A DNA stretch of 64,000 bases from Nitrobacter vulgaris (GTDB taxonomy: Bacteria > Pseudomonadota > Alphaproteobacteria > Rhizobiales > Xanthobacteraceae). This document shows positions 1 to 8,884 of the stretch, piece after piece. Position 1 is the stretch's first letter; each line of letters begins with the position of its first letter. The DNA lies in contig NZ_JAVDPZ010000011.1 of the NCBI RefSeq assembly GCF_031453995.1, positions 54,517-118,516 on the forward strand. Reading direction: 5' to 3'. Made by a program: the position numbers and the translations under genes. The notes beneath the pieces were generated by a model. That model saw nothing but the letters and a program-made list of their open reading frames with translations, was not told where the DNA came from and made no database searches.

Positions 1-519
1 GCTTTTTCCGCGGCGGATGCGGCGGCGGCCGGCGCGACGCTTGCAGCCTACGCGGTGGGTCTCATCCCCTTTGTTCTGATCCGCAGCGCGGTCGCCACGT
101 TCTACGCGCGCAAGAATACCGCGACTCCGGTGAAAGCCTCGCTCACCGGGCTCGGAGTCAATCTCGTGCTCAAGGTGGCATTGATGGGCTCGCTGGCGCA
201 GGTCGGTCTGGCGCTCGCCACCGCGGTCGGGGCCTGGATCAATCTTCTGCTCGTGATCGGATTTGCGATGCGGGCAGGATACTTCGAGGTCGATCGGGCG
301 TTGCGAGTCTCGCTCGTCAAATTTCTGATCGCGGGCGCGGTGCTCGCAGCGGCGCTGTGGTTCACCGCGCGCTTCGCCTCTGGACAGTTTGCGGATTGGA
401 GCGCGATGCGCGACGAAGCGGTGCTCGGATTGCTGATGATCGTCGGAGCCCTCGTTTATGCCGGCGCGATTTTGCTGCTGTTCGGTCCGCGCTGGTTGAG
501 GTCGTTGGTGCGGGTCTAG
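1..519 (+). CDS. murJ: Lipid II flippase MurJ, C-terminal part (5' end outside the window)
   Basis: The reading frame is open from the first base, so this is the end of a gene that starts to the left. About 172 residues are visible. The stretch YAVGLIPFVLIRSAVATFYA followed by KNTATPVKASL is the hallmark of the MurJ/MviN family, which flips lipid II across the inner membrane for peptidoglycan synthesis. Several hydrophobic helices follow, including GLALATAVGAWINLLLVIGF and AVLAAALWFTARF, and the chain ends in a short basic tail (GPRWLRSLVRV). Internal GTG or ATG codons such as the one at position 55 are not the true start. The identification is strong from the conserved block; only the N-terminal two thirds cannot be checked. 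Confidence 0.88.
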   Translation, partial: AFSAADAAAAGATLAAYAVGLIPFVLIRSAVATFYARKNTATPVKASLTGLGVNLVLKVALMGSLAQVGLALATAVGAWINLLLVIGFAMRAGYFEVDRALRVSLVKFLIAGAVLAAALWFTARFASGQFADWSAMRDEAVLGLLMIVGALVYAGAILLLFGPRWLRSLVRV

Positions 520-607
520 TCTCCGATTCCGACAGTTGCTCGAGCATTGCGCTCGGTATTGTTCCGCTGCAGTATCTCGGTAATCCGGGAACATAGCTGG
601 AGATCCC

Positions 608-2899
608 ATGGCTCCCGTAAAGTTCGGCATAGGCCAAAGCGTTCGGCGCCAGGAAGATGATGCCCTTATTCGCGGCAAGGGGCGCTATACCGACGATCAC
701 ACGCCCTCCGATGCGCTGCACGCGCTGATGCTGCGCTCACCGCATGCTCATGCAACATACAGCATCGACGCCTCGCGCGCTCGGGGCTTGGCGGGGGTTG
801 CCCTGATTCTCACTGCAGCCGATGTCGGCGATCTCGGGGGCTTGCCCTGCCAGTTCAGTTTGCCTGACCAACCCTTCACCGCGCCGCCGTATCCCATTCT
901 GCCGAAGGACGAGGTGCGGCATGTCGGTGATGCCATCGCTTTCGTTGTCGCCGATACGGTCGAGCACGCACGGGACGCGCTTGAGGCGATCGAGGTCGGA
1001 TGGACGCCGCTTGCCTCGGTTGTTGGCGTCGCCAATTCCGTGAAGGATGGCGCACCTCAGGTCTGGTCCGATCACGTCGGTAACGTTCTGTTCGACGTTT
1101 CGCTCGGCGACAAGAAGGCGGCGGATGCAGCCTTCGCCGGGGCGCATGCCGTTGCCGAGATTTCGATCGTCAATCCGCGCGTCGTCACCAACTTTATGGA
1201 GACGCGCGCCGCAGTCTGCGAATATGACGCGGGACGCGATCACCTGACGCTGACGGTCGGCAGTCAGGGCAGCCATCGCCTGCGCGAGATCCTTTGCCGG
1301 TCCGTGCTGAAGATACCGATGGAAAAGATGCGCGTGATCTGTCCCGATGTCGGCGGCGGATTCGGCACCAAGCTGTTTCCTTATCGCGAATACGCGTTGA
1401 TCGCGGTCGCCTCGAAAAAACTTCACAGAACAATCAAATGGACGGCAGAGAGGTCGGACCATTTCGTTGGCGACTCGCAGGGGCGCGACAACGTCACGAC
1501 CGCGCGCATGGCGCTGGCCCACGACGGCAGGTTCCTCGGCATGGACGTCGATCTGATGGGAGATATGGGAGCTTATCTCTCGACCTTCGGTCCGGACATT
1601 CCATATAGCGGAGCCGGGATGCTACCGGGCCTCTATGATATCCAGGCGTTTCATTGCCGCGTCCGCGCCGTGTTCACCAACACCGTGCCGGTCGATGCCT
1701 ATCGAGGCGCGGGCCGGCCCGAGGCAGCCTATGTCGTGGAGCGGTTGGTCGATGCCGCTGCGCGCAAGATCGGAATGACGCCGGACGCGATCCGGCGCAA
1801 GAACTTCATTTCACCGGAAGCGATGCCGTACAGGACCGCGACGGGCAAGATCTATGACTCCGGCGATTTCGCGACGCACATGAAGCGCGCGATCGAGATC
1901 GCGAAATGGCAGGAATTTCCCAAGCGGGCTGAAGCGGCGAAAAAGCGGGGTTTTGTTCGTGGTATCGGTTTGGCCACCTATGTCGAGGTCTGCGGCACCA
2001 TGGGACGCGAGCGGGCGGACGTACGGCTTGATGCCAATGGTGACGTCACCGTGTTGATCGGTACGCAATCAACCGGGCAGGGCCACGCCACCGCCTATGC
2101 GCAGATCATCGCTGATCAGTTTGGGATACCTCCCGAACGGGTTCACCTGATGCAGGGCGACACCGATGTGGTCGCTACCGGTCTCGGCACCGGAGGGTCG
2201 AGTTCGATTCCGTCCGGCGGCGTCAGCGTCGAGCGGGCGACACGCAAGCTCGGCGCGCAGCTCCGCGAGATCGCCTCCGAGGCGCTCGAAACCAGCGCGG
2301 CCGACCTCGAGATCAGCGACGGCTCGATCCGTATCGCCGGTACGGACCGCTCCGTCTCCTTAACCGATCTTGCAAAGCGCGCCGATCCATCGAAGCTGAC
2401 GGCCGACGAGAGTTTCAGCAGCGCCGACGGCACTTACCCGAACGGTACCCATCTCGTCGAAGTCGAGATCGATCCGGCGACCGGAAAGATCGAACTTGTG
2501 AATTACGTGGTCGTCGACGATTTCGGCGTGACGTTGAATCCGCTGCTGCTTGCGGGGCAGGTCCATGGCGGCACCATGCAGGGCATCGGCCAGGCGCTGA
2601 TGGAGCACGCGGTCTATAGTGAGGACGGACAGCTCGTCACCGGTACGTTGATGGATTACGCGCTGCCGCGCGCCGCCGACGGCGTCTCAATCACCTTCGA
2701 GACCCACAATGTTCCCTGCGCCACCAATCCTCTCGGGATCAAGGGAGCGGGTGAAGCAGGCGCCATCGGCTCCTGCCCAGCCGTGGTCAATGCCATCATC
2801 GATGGCCTGTGGCGGGAGTACGGGATCGACCACATCGACATGCCAACGACGCCCGAGCGAGTCTGGACGGCGATCCAAAACGCTCAGCGGAGCCGGTGA
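608..2899 (+). CDS. Xanthine dehydrogenase/CO dehydrogenase family molybdopterin-binding large subunit (CoxL-like, form II type)
   Basis: A 763-residue protein with the normal length of the large subunit of molybdenum hydroxylases. It opens with GQSVRRQEDDALIRGKGRY, the usual N-terminus of CoxL-like subunits. It carries GGGFGTK and the active-site loop AYRGAGR at residues 364-370. True CO dehydrogenase (form I) has AYRCSFR, so the cysteine that holds copper is missing and this is a form II enzyme of unknown substrate. GIKGAGEAGAIG near the end supplies the catalytic glutamate, E716. A GGAG ribosome site precedes the ATG. The FeS and FAD subunits that normally complete the enzyme are not beside it, so it must borrow them from elsewhere or act as a fused or orphan subunit. 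Oxidation of an aldehyde, purine or N-heterocycle is likely but the substrate is not readable. Confidence 0.88.
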   Translation: MAPVKFGIGQSVRRQEDDALIRGKGRYTDDHTPSDALHALMLRSPHAHATYSIDASRARGLAGVALILTAADVGDLGGLPCQFSLPDQPFTAPPYPILPKDEVRHVGDAIAFVVADTVEHARDALEAIEVGWTPLASVVGVANSVKDGAPQVWSDHVGNVLFDVSLGDKKAADAAFAGAHAVAEISIVNPRVVTNFMETRAAVCEYDAGRDHLTLTVGSQGSHRLREILCRSVLKIPMEKMRVICPDVGGGFGTKLFPYREYALIAVASKKLHRTIKWTAERSDHFVGDSQGRDNVTTARMALAHDGRFLGMDVDLMGDMGAYLSTFGPDIPYSGAGMLPGLYDIQAFHCRVRAVFTNTVPVDAYRGAGRPEAAYVVERLVDAAARKIGMTPDAIRRKNFISPEAMPYRTATGKIYDSGDFATHMKRAIEIAKWQEFPKRAEAAKKRGFVRGIGLATYVEVCGTMGRERADVRLDANGDVTVLIGTQSTGQGHATAYAQIIADQFGIPPERVHLMQGDTDVVATGLGTGGSSSIPSGGVSVERATRKLGAQLREIASEALETSAADLEISDGSIRIAGTDRSVSLTDLAKRADPSKLTADESFSSADGTYPNGTHLVEVEIDPATGKIELVNYVVVDDFGVTLNPLLLAGQVHGGTMQGIGQALMEHAVYSEDGQLVTGTLMDYALPRAADGVSITFETHNVPCATNPLGIKGAGEAGAIGSCPAVVNAIIDGLWREYGIDHIDMPTTPERVWTAIQNAQRSR

Positions 2900-2918
2900 A
2901 GACGGTCGAGTCGGAAGC

Positions 2919-3344
2919 CTACTTGGTGACCTGACCCCGGATTTCGCCGCCAGGATGGGCTGCGGTGTGGACGTTGACATAATACTTGCCGGCAAGGAGA
3001 TCGGCGGCTTGCGTGTCGGTCAGCGTAGCGCTGCCGTCGGCCGGGCTGGACGTCGCATCGGGGATCGTAACTGCAATGCCCGCATTCTCGCCAGCGGCTG
3101 CCGGGCCATGGAAATGGGCGGCCGTCACCGGACCGGTGAGACCCGAATAGGTCAGTTTCCACGTCAGTTTTTTGGACGCGGGATCGTAGTTCGCATCGAC
3201 CGTTCCGGTGCCCTTGCTGGTATTGGCGGGCACTTCGGATGCGCCGTTCAGGGTTGCTTTCAGTTTTTCAGCGGAGGCTTGACCCGCGAACGTGATAGCA
3301 GCGGCGAGGGTGAGGGCAGCGAGAGAAATCCCGGCGGTTTTCAT
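2919..3344 (-). CDS. Exported CHRD-domain protein
   Basis: A 141-residue protein that begins with a clear Sec signal peptide (basic MKTAG, hydrophobic ISLAALTLAAAITFAG, cleavage near QASA-E). The rest is a single CHRD domain: TLNGASEVPAN at its start, AAHFHGPA in the middle and YYVNVHTAAHPGGEIRGQV at its end, which are the conserved blocks of this chordin-like fold. The role of bacterial CHRD proteins is unknown; a periplasmic or cell-surface location is inferred from the signal peptide. A strong GAGGAG ribosome site lies 8 bases before the ATG. It is convergent with the preceding molybdenum hydroxylase gene, with only 19 bases between the stops. Confidence 0.85.
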   Translation of the reverse strand: MKTAGISLAALTLAAAITFAGQASAEKLKATLNGASEVPANTSKGTGTVDANYDPASKKLTWKLTYSGLTGPVTAAHFHGPAAAGENAGIAVTIPDATSSPADGSATLTDTQAADLLAGKYYVNVHTAAHPGGEIRGQVTK

Positions 3345-3423
3345 CGTTTTCTCCTCATCGTGTTCAGAGTTGGCGCAAATTCAAACGAGGCTTTCCGCAG
3401 TTTGTTCCCGATACCGGCAGCAG

Positions 3424-3669
3424 CTATTTCGATCCGAACGCCTTGAAAGTAATAATGGTGTGGGTGTCCTGAATGCCGGGAATGACCTGCACCTTTTCGT
3501 TGACGAAGTGACCGATATCGGTGTCGTTATCGACATAGAACTTCGCCAGCAGGTCGTAGTCGCCGGCGGTGGAATAAATCTCGGAGGCGATCTCGGCTTC
3601 GGCGAGCGTGTTGGCGACGGCATAGGATTGGCCGAGCTTGCACTTGAATTGGACGAAGAAGGGGACCAT
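3424..3669 (-). CDS. Stand-alone Lrp/AsnC ligand-binding (RAM) domain protein
   Basis: An 81-residue protein made only of the alpha-beta ligand-binding and oligomerisation domain of Lrp/AsnC regulators; the N-terminal DNA-binding helix-turn-helix is absent. Diagnostic pieces are QFKCKLGQSYAVANTLAE, then STAGDYDLLAKFYV, then the closing HTIITFKAFGSK. Such single-domain proteins form rings and are thought to sense amino acids or to interact with full-length Lrp proteins; the partner here is not known. A GGAG ribosome site sits 9 bases before the ATG. It follows the CHRD gene divergently from thiD and has its own promoter region of about 170 bases shared with thiD. Confidence 0.82.
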   Translation of the reverse strand: MVPFFVQFKCKLGQSYAVANTLAEAEIASEIYSTAGDYDLLAKFYVDNDTDIGHFVNEKVQVIPGIQDTHTIITFKAFGSK

Positions 3670-3840
3670 CGCGTATCTCCGGAAGGACGAAGCTCCAATA
3701 TAACAATTTCAGGTCGGGAGCACACCGGTCGCGCTTGAGAAAGCACGCCGCGCCTGCGCCTGCTGGCTAACCCTGTTGCCTATCCCTGCCGGTCCGCGCT
3801 GATTATGCTGGCGTGATTTGATGGCTTACGTGAGAAGACG

Positions 3841-4647
3841 ATGACAGTCCCTATCGCCTTGACCATCGCTGGCTCCGACTCCAGCGGCGGCGCGGGAATC
3901 CAGGCCGACCTCAAGACATTCGCCGCGCTTGGCGTCTATGGAGCGTCCGTCATTACGGCGCTGACTGCGCAGAACACGCAAGGCGTCATGGGAATCCACC
4001 ACGTTCCGGCCCATTTCGTGACCGCGCAGATCGACGCCGTGTTCAGCGATCTCGATGTCGCAGCCCTTAAGATCGGGATGGTCGCTCACGCCGCCACGAT
4101 CGATGCCATCGTCGCTGGCCTGTTGCGCTGGGCGCCCGCGCATGTGGTGCTCGATCCAGTGATGGTCGCGACTTCGGGGGCCCGCCTGCTGGAGTTTGAT
4201 GCGGTTGAGGCATTACGGAGAACACTTGCTCCGCGAGCGCAACTGATGACGCCAAACCTCCCGGAGGCCGCAATGCTGCTCGACGAACCCGTTGCTGAGA
4301 GTGAAAGCGATATCGTGCGGCAGGGCCAGCGGTTGCTGGAGCTAGGCTGTGCTGCGGTCTTGATCAAAGGCGGGCACATGCATGGTCCCGAAAGCGTCGA
4401 CTATCTTGTCACCCGCCAAGGAACGCTTCAGTTTGCCGCTCCGCGTGCCACCACGAAAAATACCCACGGAACTGGCTGTTCGCTGTCGTCGGCTATCGCT
4501 GCAGGTCTGGCCAAAGGCGACGGCATGGAAACCGCCGTGCGCAAAGCGAAAGATTACATCACGGCGGCGATCGCAGCCGCCGACCGGCTAAACGTCGGTC
4601 GCGGCCATGGACCTGTTCATCATTTTCACGGGTTCGATCGCGGCTGA
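3841..4647 (+). CDS. thiD: Hydroxymethylpyrimidine/phosphomethylpyrimidine kinase
   Basis: A 268-residue protein of the ribokinase-like fold, full length for ThiD. It opens with ALTIAGSDSSGGAGIQADLK, the pyrimidine-binding signature, continues with GVYGASVITALTAQNTQGV, and ends with the anion-hole motif in NTHGTGCSLSSAIAAGLAKG, whose aspartate/glycine environment positions the ATP phosphate. It phosphorylates HMP and HMP-phosphate for thiamine diphosphate synthesis in the cytoplasm. No other thiamine gene and no TPP riboswitch is visible next to it, so it is a scattered thi gene here. The start ATG follows GAGAAG at a normal distance. Identification is secure. Confidence 0.93.
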   Translation: MTVPIALTIAGSDSSGGAGIQADLKTFAALGVYGASVITALTAQNTQGVMGIHHVPAHFVTAQIDAVFSDLDVAALKIGMVAHAATIDAIVAGLLRWAPAHVVLDPVMVATSGARLLEFDAVEALRRTLAPRAQLMTPNLPEAAMLLDEPVAESESDIVRQGQRLLELGCAAVLIKGGHMHGPESVDYLVTRQGTLQFAAPRATTKNTHGTGCSLSSAIAAGLAKGDGMETAVRKAKDYITAAIAAADRLNVGRGHGPVHHFHGFDRG

Positions 4648-4692
4648 TGGTGTCGCCGTCGGATTGTGTCTGTCATTGCTCTGTCATGACGG

Positions 4693-4713
4693 CATGGTAG
4701 CTGCGCTACCATG
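4693..4713. promoter_or_regulatory. Perfect 8-bp inverted repeat at the start of the metallophosphoesterase gene
   Basis: CATGGTAG and CTACCATG form a perfect 8-bp inverted repeat with a 5-base loop. It lies 45 bases after the thiD stop. Its right arm contains the first possible ATG (4711) of the next gene; the second in-frame ATG is at 4726. No T-run follows, so it is not a typical terminator. It could be an operator or an RNA hairpin that hides the upstream ATG. Confidence 0.4.
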
Positions 4714-5523
4714 GGCAGCGACGCGATGAATGAAGGCAATCCAGATCGCCGTTTCCGGGCTCTGTTCATCTCCGACGTCCATCTGGGTGCGGGCGGCTCT
4801 CAGGCCGGCCAGTTGCTGGATTTCCTCAAGTATCACGATGCCGAGACGATTTATCTCGTCGGCGATATCATCGATGGCTGGGCGCTGAAGTCGAGCTGGT
4901 ACTGGCCGCAATCGCATAACGACCTCGTCCAGAAAATGCTGCGCAAGGCGCGCAAAGGCGCGACAGTTATTTACGTGCCCGGCAACCACGACGAATTCCT
5001 TCGGTCCTATTACGGAACGCATTTCGGTGGCATCGAGGTCGTCGAGAACGCGATCCATAATGGCGCTGACGGGCGGAGCTATCTCGTTATCCATGGCGAT
5101 ATCTTCGACCTGGTGGTTCAGAACGCACGGTGGCTCGCCCACCTCGGCGACAAAGCCTACGACTTCGCCATCCGGGCCAATCGTATCGTCAACGCGTTCC
5201 GCCGTTCGTTCGGATTCCCGTACTGGTCGCTATCGAAATGGGCGAAATTCAAGGTCAAGAACGCAGTGAACTACATCGGCGCGTTCGAGCAGACGCTGGC
5301 CGGCGAGGCGCGTCGTCACGGCGCCGACGGCGTGATCTGCGGCCATATTCACCACGCCACGATCCGCAACGAGCAGGGCATTTGCTACATGAACTGCGGC
5401 GACTGGGTGGAGAGTTGCACCGCGCTTGCCGAACATGAGGACGGTCGATTTGAGATCATCACATGGGCCGATCCGTTGCGCCATTCGCCGTCTGTGGTAC
5501 CTATAAGCGCGCGTGCGGCGTAG
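4711..5523 (+). CDS. Calcineurin-like metallophosphoesterase, UDP-2,3-diacylglucosamine diphosphatase-like
   Basis: A 270-residue protein with all the metal-binding motifs of the calcineurin-like fold in order: FISDVHLG (D-x-H), VGDIIDGW (GD), PGNHDE (GNHD), VIHGDIFD and CGHIHHA (GH-x-H). The spacing and the YWSLSKWAKFKVKNAVNYI insert match the LpxH-related group that is annotated in rhizobia as UDP-2,3-diacylglucosamine diphosphatase, a lipid A enzyme. The true substrate of this subgroup is less certain than the fold. Two starts are possible: the ATG at 4711, which lies in a hairpin arm, or the ATG at 4726 (MNEGN); neither has a strong ribosome site. It ends directly at the start of the glycosyltransferase gene and is surely co-transcribed with it, which suggests a joint role in glycolipid or envelope synthesis. 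Confidence 0.82.
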   Translation: MGSDAMNEGNPDRRFRALFISDVHLGAGGSQAGQLLDFLKYHDAETIYLVGDIIDGWALKSSWYWPQSHNDLVQKMLRKARKGATVIYVPGNHDEFLRSYYGTHFGGIEVVENAIHNGADGRSYLVIHGDIFDLVVQNARWLAHLGDKAYDFAIRANRIVNAFRRSFGFPYWSLSKWAKFKVKNAVNYIGAFEQTLAGEARRHGADGVICGHIHHATIRNEQGICYMNCGDWVESCTALAEHEDGRFEIITWADPLRHSPSVVPISARAA

Positions 5524-6573
5524 ATGCGTATACTGATCGCTACCGACGCCTGGCATCCGCAAATCAATGGCGTCGTGCGGACACTGACGATGACTGCCGC
5601 CGCCGCCAGGCCGTTTGGCGTCGATATCCGCTTCCTGACCCCGGAGTCGTTCCGGACTGTTGCGCTGCCGGGTTATCCTGGAATTCGCGTCGCACTGCCC
5701 GAGCCGACCAGGATCGCCGCGCTGATCGCAGAGGCCAATCCCGACAGCATTCACATCGCGACCGAGGGGCCGATCGGCCTTTTGGTGCGTCGCTATTGTC
5801 GCAAGCATGCAAGGCCGTTCACGACGAGCTTCCATACCCGTTTTCCGGATTACATTTCGGCGCGGGCGCCGATCCCCGAAGCCTGGATATGGGCCGCGCT
5901 ACGCTGGTTTCATAGTGCCAGCCGAGCGGTCATGGCAGCAACCCCAGCGCTTGCGGACGAGTTGCGCCACCGTGGCTTCCGCAATGTGGTGCTGTGGCCG
6001 CGGGGTGTCGACGTCGGCTTGTTTCATCCGCGGGAGACCGATCTCCGCCTGCCGCGCCCGATTTTTCTGTCGGTCGGACGCATTGCGGTCGAGAAAAATC
6101 TCGATGCGTTTCTCAGCCTCGATCTACCCGGCACCAAGGTTGTCGTCGGCGATGGACCGGCTCGCGCAACGCTCGAGCGGACCTATCCGGACGCGGTCTT
6201 TCTCGGCGCGCAAGCAGGCGAACAACTGGCAGCAACATATGCCGCCGCCGACGTCTTCGTGTTCCCGAGCCGCACCGATACGTTCGGCCTCGTTCTTCTC
6301 GAAGCGCTAGCGAGCGGCGTTCCGGTCGCGGCCTTCCCTGCGGCCGGCCCGCGCGATGTCATCGGTGATACTCCCGTCGGCGTCCTCGACGAGGATTTAC
6401 GATCGGCGTCCCTGGCGGCGCTGAAAATCGCGCCCGAGGCCTGCCTTGAGTTTGCCGCCAGCCGGACATGGGAGAAGTCAGCCCGCGCTTTCGTCACCAA
6501 TATAGTTGAGGCTTGCGCAGCTGAGACGAGAACGGCAAGTTCTCACATCGCCAACCCGCGTTTCGTCGCCTGA
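5524..6573 (+). CDS. GT4-type glycosyltransferase (glycolipid-type)
   Basis: A 349-residue GT-B glycosyltransferase of family 4. The N-terminal Rossmann domain starts with ILIATDAWHPQINGVVRTL, which resembles enzymes that glycosylate diacylglycerol or phosphatidylinositol. TSFHTRFPDYISAR follows, then the C-terminal donor-binding domain with PIFLSVGRIAVEKNLDAFL and FPSRTDTFGLVLLEALASG, the stretch that carries the nucleotide-sugar glutamates. No membrane helix is seen, so it is cytoplasmic or peripheral. Its ATG directly follows the TAG of the metallophosphoesterase gene with no gap, so translation is probably coupled. The two-gene unit (phosphatase-like plus transferase) points to glycolipid synthesis; the acceptor cannot be read from sequence. 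Confidence 0.85.
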   Translation: MRILIATDAWHPQINGVVRTLTMTAAAARPFGVDIRFLTPESFRTVALPGYPGIRVALPEPTRIAALIAEANPDSIHIATEGPIGLLVRRYCRKHARPFTTSFHTRFPDYISARAPIPEAWIWAALRWFHSASRAVMAATPALADELRHRGFRNVVLWPRGVDVGLFHPRETDLRLPRPIFLSVGRIAVEKNLDAFLSLDLPGTKVVVGDGPARATLERTYPDAVFLGAQAGEQLAATYAAADVFVFPSRTDTFGLVLLEALASGVPVAAFPAAGPRDVIGDTPVGVLDEDLRSASLAALKIAPEACLEFAASRTWEKSARAFVTNIVEACAAETRTASSHIANPRFVA

Positions 6574-6599
6574 CAAAAGCTGCAATGGGAGACGGATGG

Positions 6600-7691
6600 T
6601 CAGGAAAAGAACGCGATCTTTTCTGCTTGAGTCATGCGCCTGAACGGAGCCATCGGATCGGAACGCGGCGTGATTCGCGGGACGATTCCGCTCTCCAGCA
6701 GCGAGACGCCGAGTGAAGGTGGCGCGGCAATATCGGGTGTTGACTCGGGCTCGGGATCAATACGCGCGTCAGAGCGGTTTGCGATCGGCTCGGCAACTGG
6801 CGCTAGCTCGATGGTTTCCGGCCTGTCAATATTAGCATGGTCCGTCGCGGGTTCTTCGAAATCAGGCGCTGCCATTTCGAGCGCGATCATGTCGAGCACG
6901 GCGTCGTCGTGCGCTATGTCCTGTTCACTCACTTCGGCGGTGGGTTCGCGTTCGATATGGTTTGCCGTCGTCGCTCCATCGGCGGCTGCGACCGGCGTGT
7001 CGCCCGCAGTAGTGGTGGCGGCTTCTGGCTCAACGACAGCAGCTTCCGCCATTGCCTGCTCGTGAGATGCTGCTTCTTCGGGTAGGGTGACGGCTTCGTC
7101 GCTCGTCGTCGGGGATGCGGTTTTGAGTGGGGACGGAGAAGCCTTCGAGGTCGGCGAGTCCCACAACCCGTCGAGTGTTGCCTCGATCAGGCTGAACGCT
7201 GAATGCAGCACTGCCACGTCGTCTCTGGCGGCAAGCTGTGAATGAGCTTTCTCGATCGCGCCGGCCTGCGACTCGAGGATATCGCAAATACGGCTGTCCC
7301 CGCCGATCTCGCGCCAACGCCACGAGATTTCACGAATGATGCGTACGCCATTCTGAATCGGGACGAGTGCATCGTTTATGATCCGCTTGTCGAATGCCGC
7401 CATTGTGGCGGTTCTGGCTTCAACGAGACTTCTCCTGATCGCGGCGAGCGCGTTGGGCAATGTGTCGGCGGGCGCTGCCTGTTGTTGAGTCGCGATAGTT
7501 TGCTCGATGCGCGCAACGGCATCGAGCACCATCGCAGTGTCGGCGCTGCGGTTGCGCTTGGCGTACTCGGCAAGAAACCACCGGCCTCTCGACGTCTCCA
7601 TAAAGGCTTCGCGAATGGCGTCGAAGTCGGTCTCGCTGAGAGGCGCAGCGCTGGCGGAAATCGGCGACAGGGCAAAAGCTTCATCGGCCAT
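6600..7691 (-). CDS. Conserved hypothetical protein, possible CheZ-like N-terminus and acidic tail
   Basis: A 363-residue protein if the ATG at 7691 (MADEAF) is the start; a GTG at 7739 would add 16 residues. The N-terminal half is helical and contains METSRGRWFLAEYAKRNR and AMVLDAVARIE, a block I associate with an uncharacterised alphaproteobacterial family that is sometimes labelled CheZ-like; I do not recognise a CheZ active site. The second half is a long low-complexity region rich in Ala, Glu, Thr and Pro, ending in the short compact block PFRRMTQAEKIAFFS. It has no signal peptide or membrane segment. It stands alone, convergent with the glycosyltransferase gene. The function is unknown. 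Confidence 0.7.
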   Translation of the reverse strand: MADEAFALSPISASAAPLSETDFDAIREAFMETSRGRWFLAEYAKRNRSADTAMVLDAVARIEQTIATQQQAAPADTLPNALAAIRRSLVEARTATMAAFDKRIINDALVPIQNGVRIIREISWRWREIGGDSRICDILESQAGAIEKAHSQLAARDDVAVLHSAFSLIEATLDGLWDSPTSKASPSPLKTASPTTSDEAVTLPEEAASHEQAMAEAAVVEPEAATTTAGDTPVAAADGATTANHIEREPTAEVSEQDIAHDDAVLDMIALEMAAPDFEEPATDHANIDRPETIELAPVAEPIANRSDARIDPEPESTPDIAAPPSLGVSLLESGIVPRITPRSDPMAPFRRMTQAEKIAFFS

Positions 7692-7882
7692 GGCAAACTC
7701 GTCGCGTAAATCATTGCGCGTTGCTGTAACGATCAACACGATTCAGCCCGAATCGCAATTGAATTGACGCGATCCGAATCAGAAATCCCCCATTCGCCGC
7801 GTTCTGGAGGGCAGGTGGTTTGCGTTTGCCCGTGAGCTTGCCGCGCACCATCCCTAAGAACGTTCCGTGAGAGCCGGCGGGA

Positions 7883-8884
7883 TCAGCCCCAGAGCTCCGC
7901 GTTTGGCGGATAGACCGTGCTGCCGTCGTAGCGAAGACCGTTGTCACGGTCGTCAGCCAGCAACAGCGGACCATCGAGGTCGACGAAGCGGGCTTGCTGC
8001 GCGATCAGCATGGCGGGCGCCATCGACAGCGAAGTTGCGACCATGCACCCGATCATGATTTCGAAACGCAACGCGCGGGCCGCATCTGCCATGGTCAGCG
8101 CTTCGGTCAGACCGCCGGTCTTATCGAGCTTGATATTGATGGCGTCGTAGCGTTCCCGAAGGCCGTCGAGCGATGCCCGGTCATGAACGCTTTCATCGGC
8201 GCAGACAGCAATGGGTCTGCGAATGCGTGCCAGCGCGTCGTCGCTCCCTGCGGGGAGGGGTTGCTCGACGAGCGTGACGCCGGCGGCCTCGCAAGCCGCC
8301 AGGTTCCGCTCGAGATTATGAAGCGTCCATGCTTCGTTGGCGTCGACGATCAGTTCCGATTCGCGCGCTTGTTTGCGCACAGCGGCTATGCGCTGGGGAT
8401 CGCCGTCGCCACCAAGTTTGATCTTGAGGAGGGGCCGATGCGCGGCTTTGGCGGTCGCTGCCGCCATCGCCTCAGGCGAGCCGAGTGAGATTGTGTAGGC
8501 CGTGGAGCGAGGAGAGGGCGCCGAACGATCCAGTAACGTCCATATCCGCCGGCCGCTGCATTTAGCCTCGAGATCCCAGAGCGCGCAGTCCAGTGCGTTC
8601 CGCGCCGCGCCAGCTGGCATGGCGGACGCGAGTGATTGGCGATCCAGGCCTGCTGCGAGAGGCTTCTGCATCCCAAGGATGGCAGCGAGAACCCCTTCCG
8701 GTGTCTCCCCATAACGAGCGTATGGAACGCATTCCCCGCGTCCGGTGTGGCCACTCCGGCTGATTTCGGCGACGACCACGACGGCTTCGGTCTTGGCGCC
8801 GCGGCTGATCGTGAAACTCCCGGCGATCGGCCAGCGTTCGATGCGGCACCGAAGCGTGATTGCGTCGTTCGACAATATTTCCAA
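7883..8884 (-). CDS. L-Ala-D/L-Glu (dipeptide) epimerase, enolase superfamily
   Basis: Enolase-superfamily protein with the order of catalytic blocks expected for dipeptide epimerases: WPIAGSFTISRGAKTE at the N-terminal capping domain, LKIKLGG with the K-x-K acid/base pair, VDANEAW, VEQPL and CADES for the three metal ligands, NIKLDKTGGLTEAL with the second lysine, and DLDGPLLLADD near the end. It interconverts L-Ala-D-Glu and L-Ala-L-Glu when murein peptides are recycled. The start is uncertain: the frame is open upstream to 9079, with an ATG at 8953 (356 residues) and a TTG at 8884 (333 residues). I chose the TTG because family members begin only about a dozen residues before the WPIAGSF block and the upstream stretch looks non-coding. 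Confidence 0.85.
   Translation of the reverse strand: MEILSNDAITLRCRIERWPIAGSFTISRGAKTEAVVVVAEISRSGHTGRGECVPYARYGETPEGVLAAILGMQKPLAAGLDRQSLASAMPAGAARNALDCALWDLEAKCSGRRIWTLLDRSAPSPRSTAYTISLGSPEAMAAATAKAAHRPLLKIKLGGDGDPQRIAAVRKQARESELIVDANEAWTLHNLERNLAACEAAGVTLVEQPLPAGSDDALARIRRPIAVCADESVHDRASLDGLRERYDAINIKLDKTGGLTEALTMADAARALRFEIMIGCMVATSLSMAPAMLIAQQARFVDLDGPLLLADDRDNGLRYDGSTVYPPNAELWG

Noticed and set aside
3841..4647. TPP riboswitch in front of thiD
   Set aside because: The 170-base upstream region has no CTGAGA or other conserved THI-box sequence.
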